NCBI GenBank assembly: GCA_036365145.1
Contig: JAEOAD010000018.1
Span: 9,752,001-9,816,000 of the forward strand
Direction of reading: 5' to 3'
Source of the DNA: Orientallactaga sibirica
Lineage: Eukaryota; Chordata; Mammalia; Rodentia; Dipodidae
DNA length: 64,000 nucleotides
The translations under genes and the position numbers were made by a program. Positions 57,065-64,000 of the stretch are shown one piece after another. Under the pieces are notes generated by a model. It worked only from the letters and a program-made list of their open reading frames with translations. It did no database searches and was not told the DNA's origin. Numbering within the stretch: position 1 is the first letter of the stretch; each line of letters starts with the position of its first letter.

Positions 57065-57200
57065 TTTCCTTAATAACCCTGTGTTTTAAACATTTACATC
57101 TCTTATTAAAGATGAACAAAATCATATGCAGGTTAGGTAAATAATGAATCCAAGATCACACAGTTAGAATTAAAAATTAATAAAGTCCACTCTGCCACAT
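57065..57200 (-). mobile_element. MIR SINE remnant
   Basis: Antisense MIR: AATAACCCTGTGTTTTAAAC, TATTAAAGATGAACAAAATC, AGGTTAGGTAAATAATGAAT and CCAAGATCACACAGTTAG. Confidence 0.65.
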
Positions 57201-57539
57201 TTTTCTGCAAAACCCCTTCCTTCAAGAGGGTTACATTTTCATGGAAGTGAAACCAACATGTATACTAGAAATCACTACATCATATGAGTTCACAAAGCCA
57301 CTGAAAAGAGAAATCCAATAACTGAATTTGAAGTCCCAAGGATTAGATAGATATACTCCAAAAATATTGATTATATCTTGCCTCTGAATGACTTCAGGAT
57401 ATCTAGAATACAGAGCACACAGACACGTGTAAATCATTCCTCTTGCTGCCATGCAGCACATTTACAACTACTGAACAGGTATGAAACTAATGACACTGAA
57501 GTCTTAGGGGCTCCATAATGGTATGTATTTTTCTAAGAG

Positions 57540-58345
57540 GACAGAGTGACATTGGGTCTAGCTGATTACCCTTTCCCTGGATGACATGAGATCCAGCTGT
57601 CAAACCCAATTATCTGTGCCTTGTTTTCATTTCCCAAAGATATCATCAGGTCAGGCTGTCAGGCCCAGATCTCCTCCACAATGACTAAGGTGGGACATGG
57701 ACCAAGGCAGTGTATCCAACCCCAAGTTCAGAAACAGCACAAGAAAAGAACCTGCACTCCCTAAAGACTGATCCAAGAATGAAGGAGGGAAATGGGAAGG
57801 ACATTCATCCCTGCTATCTAGTACTAACTTCTCTCTCATTGGAGAATTTGCTTATCTTTTTTCAGATGGACAACAAACCTGAAGGGAGGATCAGCTAATC
57901 GCACCTCAACAGGGCCCCAGCTGAAACCATAGAACAACACAGGGGAAGGACAAGAATACAGTGTTCATGGCGATCGCAACACCAGAAAAAGGATAAAGGA
58001 GATAAACACAGAGAACATCCAACTCCAACTAAGGCAGATATCCAGAGACACAGAGGCCCCCAAAACCTCATCACTGAAGCAGAACTAAAATGACCCCAAT
58101 GTGGCTCAGGGAAACTCGTGGAAGAGGGGGCGGAAAGATTGTTAGAGTCACAAGTTGGGGCATTATGCACAGAGACTGGAGCCTTCCCCCCAGAACTCTT
58201 GACGACCCCCACAATGCATGACCAACATTCCCCATGGATGAGGGTCCCTTTGGAAGAGGGAGGACAGGGAAGAGGGTAATGGAACCAAAACCATGAATGT
58301 AAAATCAGAATAATATAAATAAAGTAAATAAATAAAAATTAAAAA
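57540..58345 (+). mobile_element. LINE-1 3' UTR (younger subfamily) with A-rich tail
   Basis: The terminal ~250 bp matches the L1 end at 31422-31655 (AGAGGGGGCGGAAAGATTG, CACAAGTTGGGGCATTATGC). It ends in an (AAAT)n tail. Upstream sequence (AGCTGTCAAACCCAATTATC, GGATCAGCTAATCGCACCTC) is colinear UTR of the same element. CpGs such as GGCGATCGCAAC persist, suggesting it is not very old. No ORF2 is attached. Confidence 0.65.
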
Positions 58346-58555
58346 ATAAAAAAAATCAATGGATGAATAAATAACCCAATCCACTTTCACATTTAGTGGC
58401 AATCCCTCTGTATCCCTGGGGGAGCTTTTCTATCAATAAACTCATCTGCCTTGTTTCATCTGTCTTCTTCTCTCTTACTTCCTTATCAGGCTGAGAAGAA
58501 CTCACCTGCTAGCCAGTATCAGGCATCGGGTACAGCTATTGAGAATTTGAGAAGG

Positions 58556-58690
58556 AGACAGACATGGTGGTACATGCATTTAATCCCAGCACTCAGGATT
58601 CCCTGAGTCTGAGGCTACCCTGAGACTACATAGTGAATTATAAGTCAGTCTGAGCTAGAGTGAGACCCTACCTCAATAAAACTAAAAGAT
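58556..58690 (+). mobile_element. B1 SINE, diverged
   Basis: AGACATGGTGGTACATGCAT, TTAATCCCAGCACTCAGG, GAGACTACATAGTGAATTATA and GAGTGAGACCCTACCTC. A short middle deletion is likely. Confidence 0.88.
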
Positions 58691-59340
58691 AATTTGAGAA
58701 GGAGAAGTGAGAAGGCAAACACACAGTGTCTGATTAGTCCAGATGAACTGCAGACAAACTGGAGGTCTTGATGGAGTCAGGACTAGGACCACACAGTCAT
58801 TGACCACAGCAGAGATGTAAACGGGGCAGTTAGTCTTTTACTAGGTTAACATTTGCCTTCTAGGATTCTCTGCTGTCATGCAGAAATTTAATACTTTTAA
58901 CATATTCAATATGTTAATGAAATATCTTCCTACAATGATCTCTACAGAGATGCAGAAATGAGAACTCAGGGCTACTTAAGACTTCATGCCTTCTAGTGTT
59001 TTCAGGTGAATCTTACCAAAGCAACGTAAACCATGAGACAGCAACTGCATGTTGAGCTGTGTGTTGAACTCATAATCAAGGAGAGACTAATGACTTGGTT
59101 TGAACTACCTATCATACTTGCATCTATTCAACAAGAGAGGCTGACTATCAGAAGCCATTAGAATTGGTGATGGATAATACTGGGCAAGATGTTGATAAGG
59201 TGAGTTAGAGCAACCAAGTCTCAATCATGAATCTCTATAAATATGAACATTTAATTAAAAATTTTGAAGAAATATAAAAGCTCATAGCCTTTAGGAGATG
59301 TGTTTCTCAACTAACAAACATTTTTTTTTTTTTGCTTTGG

Positions 59341-59344
<4 letters not shown>
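58691..59344. other. Spacer, no feature recognised
   Basis: AT-rich DNA between a B1 and a CA repeat. No nameable element. Confidence 0.4.

Positions 59345-59386
<42 letters not shown>
59345..59386. repeat. (CA)n microsatellite
   Basis: About 20 CA units preceded by a T-rich run and TCTCTC. Length-polymorphic class; Z-DNA-prone. Confidence 0.97.
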
Positions 59387-59387
<1 letters not shown>

Positions 59388-59909
59388 TAGATCTGTGTCT
59401 TCAAGAAATTGATATTTCAATGAAAGTGAAAAGAAAAGAAGACATAGAGATGCAAACAAGAATCCAAGATAGCCTTCACATTGACAATCTGTACTGTAGA
59501 TTGTGACAGCACAAAAATCTTTGCTAAGACCAAATAGGAGATCTTGCTGAATTGGGTATGAACAAACTCCAGGCTTAGAAAGTGGGAAAAAGACTTTGCC
59601 ATCATAGGCACTGGAGTGGCTATAGTGACAACATAAATGGCATAGAAAATTTGAATTATTACTAGACTTCCCCATAGAGATGTGGCAGAAGAGCATCACT
59701 TATGAGATTAGCATGAGATATACAGACTCTTTAGCGTATTACCAGTGTTTGAAACCTGATATTAGATTCAATCATCATGGGATGAAATTTGTAAGAGAAG
59801 AATAGCACAGCATGCCTCAGACAACTCTACCTGAACCAGTCAGGAAGTCAAGTCACTAAAAACAAGCCATCAATGTAGTACAAAGTGAATAAAAATTAGG
59901 TTGATTTAT
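59387..59909. other. Spacer, no feature recognised
   Basis: No repeat or gene signal. The 130-codon minus open frame reaching from 59699 into the CA repeat encodes a low-complexity VCVCVC tail and is an artefact. Confidence 0.45.
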
Positions 59910-60215
59910 TGTTGCAGTCAGGTTCGATGTGCTGGTAGAAAACACCTAACCAAGAGCAGCTTGTGGGGAAAAATTGGCTTATTTTGGCTTACAGACTCAA
60001 GGGGAAGCTCCATGATGGCAGGGGGAAATGATGGAATGACCAGAGGGTGGGCATCACATTCTCTGTAACATCATGTGGACAACAGCAACAGGAAGCTGGC
60101 TATAAGCCTGCCCCAATGATACACTGCCTCCAGGAGGCATTGTATTGCCATCAGCTGGGGACCTAGCATGTAGAACAGCTAAGTTTATGGGGGACACCTG
60201 AATCAAACCACCACA
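59910..60215 (-). mobile_element. Solo MaLR LTR (same family as the provirus), antisense
   Basis: TGTTGCAGTCAGGTTCGATG start, CTAACCAAGAGCAGCTTGTG, CTCCATGATGGCAGGGGG, GCCATCAGCTGGGGACCTAG, and ..TTATGGGGGACACCTGAATC with AAACCACCACA end. ~306 bp, slightly shorter than the 350-bp provirus LTRs, and diverged from them. Flanks TTTAT and CTTAT may be the duplication with one mismatch. Confidence 0.88.
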
Positions 60216-60222
60216 CTTATTT

Positions 60223-60223
<1 letters not shown>

Positions 60224-60294
<71 letters not shown>

Positions 60295-60300
60295 CACATA
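60224..60300. repeat. (AT)n microsatellite
   Basis: About 30 uninterrupted TA units flanked by TACATA interruptions, directly beside the solo LTR. Confidence 0.96.
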
Positions 60301-61589
60301 TATTCACTTTATCTACATAGTAACATTTAACATATTTATAGTATTATGTAACCATTGTGCTACCTATATCCAAAACTTTTAAAATCTTTTTCAGTGAATA
60401 CTCTTCAATATAATATACTCTTCAATAAAACAGTAACTGCCTAATTTTTTTTCTTTTACCCCTGTAAACCTCTGCTCAACTTTGTACCACTATTAATTTG
60501 GGTGTGTAGACTCAAATGTAGAGTTTTGATAGTGAACCAAAGTAGTTTCCAAGGTCTACCTGTGTTATTACATGGATCAAAAATCTCATTCCATTCTATG
60601 GCTGAACAATCCTAGTGCATCCTCGGGTACACTAAGGATTTATACATGATTGAATGAAAGCACAAAAGCATGAATTAATTTAGATTACTCCTGGCTAACT
60701 CCTCTTTGTTCCTTGGAAGATGGTCTAATGGGAAGATGATGTATCATACTGATGATTTTGGAGTTCAGGAAGGTTCCCCTAACATTATGAACACTAATTT
60801 TGGGTCCCATCCTATTTTTTAACAAAATATTGATAAAAACAGACTCACTAAAGATAAATTATGGATTATTACATTTATTTAAGGATGCACAACAAATTGT
60901 GGGGTTTATTTATGGGAAATTGAGATCTAGGGAGAAGGCAAGAACAGAGTCACATGGGAGCACATGGGAGGTGAGTGAGAAACACACACTCATGAGGAAC
61001 ACACAGCATAGTTCGTGAAGTTCACTTAAGAGAAATGGCTGGAGCAGAGCCATAAACACATGGAAGATAGAACTGGGAGCTGATGGTGGGAAATTTAGAA
61101 GAGACATAGCATCCACTCTGAGCTTTCCATGGAAGAAAGCCAAGAGGGCAAATGGTGGTGACTTAAGGAAGAATAGCAGAGGGAAAATATCAAAGCAGAG
61201 ACCAGGAAATGCAGATGAACAATGAGTAGTAAACAGAGTTATACCCATGATAGCCCAAGTAGAGAAATTACACAGGTAACAGGCCCAGAGTTCAGATAAA
61301 GCACCCATGTGGTCAATCTAGAATGAAAGGGAAATACACATGTGGTAGCCTGGGAGACAAGAGTAAAATCATACATGCAATTAATGTGAGAAGTTACCCC
61401 AAAATATAAAGCAGAGGAAAACTAAAAATTACCCAGACCAAGACACAGTATTCTACACTACCTATTGCCACCTCAACATAGCCAGTTTAGAGAGTCAAGG
61501 GGGGGAAGCCATGTATCAAAGCAGAGAACACAGCACAGAGCAAAGGGGACGCAGAGAGAGAACAAGAAGGCTGGAAACAGCCTTTGTAG
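60301..61589. other. Spacer, partly purine-rich, unassigned
   Basis: The 60890-61580 part is strikingly purine-biased on the plus strand, starting with GGGGTTTATTTATGGG (an AATAAA on the minus strand), which could be an antisense LTR or UTR. I could not place it in a family. The 132-codon minus open frame at 60910-61308 is a consequence of that bias. Confidence 0.4.
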
Positions 61590-62160
61590 TTAATTGAAAA
61601 TGTATTCTTTGGGAGGGGGCTATGCCTCTGGATTTTCCCTCCCAACTTGTGGCTCTTACAATATCCCTTCTGCCTCTCCTGTAAAATTTCTTGAGCCATG
61701 GTGGGTCTACTTTAATGTTGAGCTCTCAGCAGCTTCTGGATTTCTGCCTTGGTACCTTTTGAGTATCCTCAATGTTTGTCTCCATCAACCTGGACAGGTG
61801 TCAGGCTCACCATAGATGCAGCCCTCTTGCTCATCTTGCCAATTCCTCTGTGGTTTCACCTTGGCTCTAACTGAAGTGTGAGGGGTGGTTCATCTTCTGC
61901 CAGGGAGTCAGCTATCTTTTCTTGTCTTATTGATAGATTTGGTTGTCCTCGGTTCTCACTGCCATCTCAAAAGAAAAATAGATTCTCCAATAGGTAGTGA
62001 GAATAACATAGATAAAAGGGAATAAGTTTTGTTAATTTAAAGAAATTTTGATGAATGTAACCTTTTTTGGCCAAAAACTAGTGAGAACTTCTCATCGGAG
62101 TCCATAATCTTGGTCTCCATAAGATTCTGACTGTGTTCCCAGTTCCTTCTATGGGTTCTA
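61590..62160 (-). mobile_element. LINE-1 3' UTR fragment, antisense
   Basis: Shares AATTCCTCTGTGGTTTCACC, AAAATAGATTCTCCAATAGG and AATCTTGGTCTCCATAAG with 48990-49260. It also shares the more terminal GGATTTCTGCCTTGGTACC-type segment with 10690-10740. No ORF2 attached. Confidence 0.7.
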
Positions 62161-62169
62161 TAAATATAT

Positions 62170-62349
62170 GGGCTGGAGAGATGAATCAGCAATTAAGGTG
62201 CTTGTCTGCAAAGCCTAATGACCAGAGTTCGATTCCCCAGCATCCACATATAGCCAGATGCACAAAGTGGTGCATGTGTCTGGATTTCCTTTGCAATGGT
62301 TAGATTCCCTGGTGCACCCATTCTAAATCTTTCTCTCTCTCTCTGCCTT
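62170..62349 (+). mobile_element. tRNA-derived SINE (DIP-like)
   Basis: GGGCTGGAGAGATGAATCAG head, an intact B-box GAGTTCGATTCCCC, body TAGCCAGATGCACAAAGTGG, GTGTCTGGATTTCCTTTGC and a CT-rich end. Its A tail is replaced by the adjoining B1. Confidence 0.9.
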
Positions 62350-62490
62350 CCAGATGTGGTGGCACATGCCTTTAATCCCAGCACTCAAAAGGCAGAGGTA
62401 GGAGGATTGCTGTGAGTTTGAGGACAACCTGAGACTACATAGTAAGTTCCAAGTCAGTCTGGGCTACAGCAAGACCCTATCTCAAAAAAA
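62350..62490 (+). mobile_element. B1 SINE
   Basis: CCAGATGTGGTGGCACATGC, CTTTAATCCCAGCACTC, GTAGGAGGATTGCTGTGAG, ACTACATAGTAAGTTCC, AGACCCTATCTC-like end and an A-rich tail. Joined directly to the SINE on its left. Confidence 0.93.
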
Positions 62491-62605
62491 AAAATTATAT
62501 AAATTTACAAAAGGTCTATAAAAATGTGAAGTAAGAGACAAGAGATATTATTATTTAATGCATACTCACATAAAGGACTTAAAAAGAAAAAGAAAATGTA
62601 TTCTC

Positions 62606-62690
62606 GCCAGGCATGGTGGAGCACACCTTTAATCCCCACACTCAGGAGGCAGATGGAATAGTGAGACCCTACCTCAAAAAAAAAAAAAAA
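62606..62690 (+). mobile_element. B1 SINE with internal deletion
   Basis: Head GCCAGGCATGGTGGAGCACA and AATCCCCACACTCAGGAGG are followed directly by the tail AGTGAGACCCTACCTC and an A run. About 60 bp of the middle is missing. Confidence 0.88.
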
Positions 62691-62692
62691 AA

Positions 62693-62830
62693 GCCGGGTG
62701 TGGTGGCACACATCTTTAATCCCAGCACTTGGAAGGTAGGAGGATAGTCTTGAGTTTGAGGCCACCCTAAGACCACATAGTTAATTCTAGCCTGGCCCAG
62801 AGTGAAACCCTACCTCTAAAAACAAAAGAC
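62693..62830 (+). mobile_element. B1 SINE
   Basis: GCCGGGTGTGGTGGCACACA, TTTAATCCCAGCACTTGG, TTGAGTTTGAGGCCACCC and GAGTGAAACCCTACCTC. It begins in the A tail of the previous B1, giving a tandem SINE cluster. A GA-rich tract follows (62830-62860). Confidence 0.92.
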
Positions 62831-63454
62831 AGACAGAGAGAGAGAAAGAGAGAGAGAGAAGAGAAACAAACAAATATCTTCTTTCATCAGATTCAGGTGT
62901 GTAAAGGGAAGGCCTGATTGCTTTGTAGATTTGAAGAGCAATATCCAGGGCCAGCCCACCTGGGTAGTGAAGGCCATACATCTAGGCAGTGTGCCACTGT
63001 AGCTATTGTAGATGAGTGTTGATAAGACACGAGCTCCATTCCTGCCAAGGCAGGGTGGCACTGGTTCCTTCTCTGGGCTTCTGTCCCTAACCTCCTATAA
63101 GAAGCTAGCTTTCTCCTGAGTCTCTTACAATACTCCTCTCTTTGTCCTTCAGAGAGCATTGCCCAGAGCAAATGTTCAATACTGTATTATTGAATGATTC
63201 CCATAAAAATTAATCCTGACTGAAGAAATTCCCAATGTGACTGATGGCATTAACTTGGGGGATTCCCAGTTCTAATAACCCATACTTATTATTCACTTTC
63301 AAAACCTTATCCCTCACATTTGTCCCAATAAATCCTTTAATATATTATACTACTTCCTGTTATTTTACAGTTCATGCACTTGAATAGCTCTGTTTTCATT
63401 TATGTTGTCTCTACACACAAGACCCTTTCTCTGTCCAACTGTAAGGGCCTTATC
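62831..63454. other. Spacer, no feature recognised
   Basis: No gene or repeat signal beyond the GA-rich tract at its left edge. Overlapping minus frames (62816-63171) have no domain. Confidence 0.4.
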
Positions 63455-63730
63455 ATATAATATGTAAGGTCTTAAGGATCCAGCTTAAATGCCCTCTCTG
63501 CCCTAGCCATACTTCTATGGCACTTTACACCCTCTTCTTCTATAGTATCATCTACATTTAAACCAATGTGCTGTGATTGTTTAAGTGATGGTCCCACTGT
63601 GTTCTATAATTCTTGAAAGCAAGAGTATATGATTGAACTTGGTCCTCCCATGCCTAGAGCTAATTCTGGGACCTGAATCATTAGCATTTGGTGAATGAAT
63701 GAATGAATGAATGAATGAATGAATGAATGT
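63455..63730 (+). mobile_element. LINE-2 3' end with (GAAT)n tail
   Basis: CTTAAATGCCCTCTCTGCCC, ATACTTCTATGGCACTTTAC, ATTCTTGAAAGCAAGAGTAT and CATGCCTAGAGCTAATTCTG follow the L2 3' order. It ends in about nine GAAT units (63692-63730), as ancient CR1/L2 tails often do. Confidence 0.6.
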
Positions 63731-64000
63731 GTTAAACCCAGCTTAACCAAACTAGAGCCCAGGAAGTTACCAACAATGACTACAGCTTTGGTTCTTTAGT
63801 GTTGACACCATCTTCCAGATAAATAAGCTGAAACACACCAGTGGCCAAATTTTTGCACTCAGTTTGCTAGTGGCATCACCTGAGCCAAGAACCCAAACCT
63901 CTACCACCTAGCATGAAGCGTTTTCCACTCGTCAACCCTGACAGGCTCCAGCTAGGACTTCTGCCATGACCTTTATTACTGCCTGAGTAAGCAGTGCTTC
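63731..64000. other. Spacer at window end
   Basis: No feature recognised in the last 270 bases. Confidence 0.4.

Noticed and set aside
59307..59699. 130-codon minus-strand open frame ending in a VCVCVC run
   Set aside because: The end is a translation of the CA/TG microsatellite and the rest has no recognisable domain.
60910..61308. 132-codon minus-strand open frame, leucine/phenylalanine-rich
   Set aside because: It follows from the purine bias of the plus strand. No signal-peptide architecture, domain or splice context supports a gene.

Overview
The window is AT-rich, CpG-poor nuclear DNA of a mammal, and I find no host gene in it. There is no convincing exon, CpG island, tRNA or rRNA gene, and no prokaryotic-style gene packing. 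Nearly everything recognisable is transposable-element sequence, simple repeats, or single-copy-looking spacer. The repeat set points to a rodent: B1 (7SL-derived) SINEs; many copies of a ~190-240 bp tRNA-derived SINE whose body differs from mouse B2; ORR1/MT-like MaLR LTRs; and LINE-1 elements with long, varied 3' UTRs. The tRNA-derived SINE fits what is described as the DIP element of dipodoid rodents (jerboas, jumping mice), so a dipodoid is my best guess. That is inference and was not tested against a database.

Layout. 0-0.4 kb: a ~38-bp-unit minisatellite cut by the window edge. 3.1-5.6 kb: an L1 tail with a nested SINE, a TCTA microsatellite, and an oppositely oriented L1 end. 9.6-13.8 kb: a solo MaLR LTR, B1s, and L1 3' UTR pieces in both orientations, including an arrangement like a 5'-inverted (twin-primed) L1. 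15.2-20.7 kb: a MIR split by an LTR, two ERVL-type LTR copies forming a ~96% identical inverted repeat, and two L1 tails. 21.6-23.7 kb: an antisense non-autonomous MaLR provirus with a nested SINE. 24-35 kb: mostly spacer with ancient MIR/L2/MLT1 fossils and a three-layer nest at 31.0-31.7 kb. 37.3-43.5 kb: an L1 tail with a B1 inside it, a probable 713-bp ERV LTR, and several SINEs and LTRs. 45.3-50.3 kb: the most structured locus, an L1 ORF2 remnant interrupted by a young MaLR provirus (two 350-bp LTRs differing at about 7 sites, PBS, polypurine tract, 5-bp target duplication), followed by an inverted L1 3' half. 50.3-51.2 kb: an unassigned GC-richer block with diverged internal repeats. 53-64 kb: spacer with a MER5A fossil, an L1 tail, an antisense solo LTR, a SINE cluster and an L2 tail.

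The only protein-coding relics are L1 ORF2 fragments, all broken by frameshifts and stops. The window reads as intergenic or deep-intronic DNA. I found no previously undescribed biological system. What is informative is the nesting order and the rearrangements among the retroelements. Coordinates of ancient repeats are approximate.
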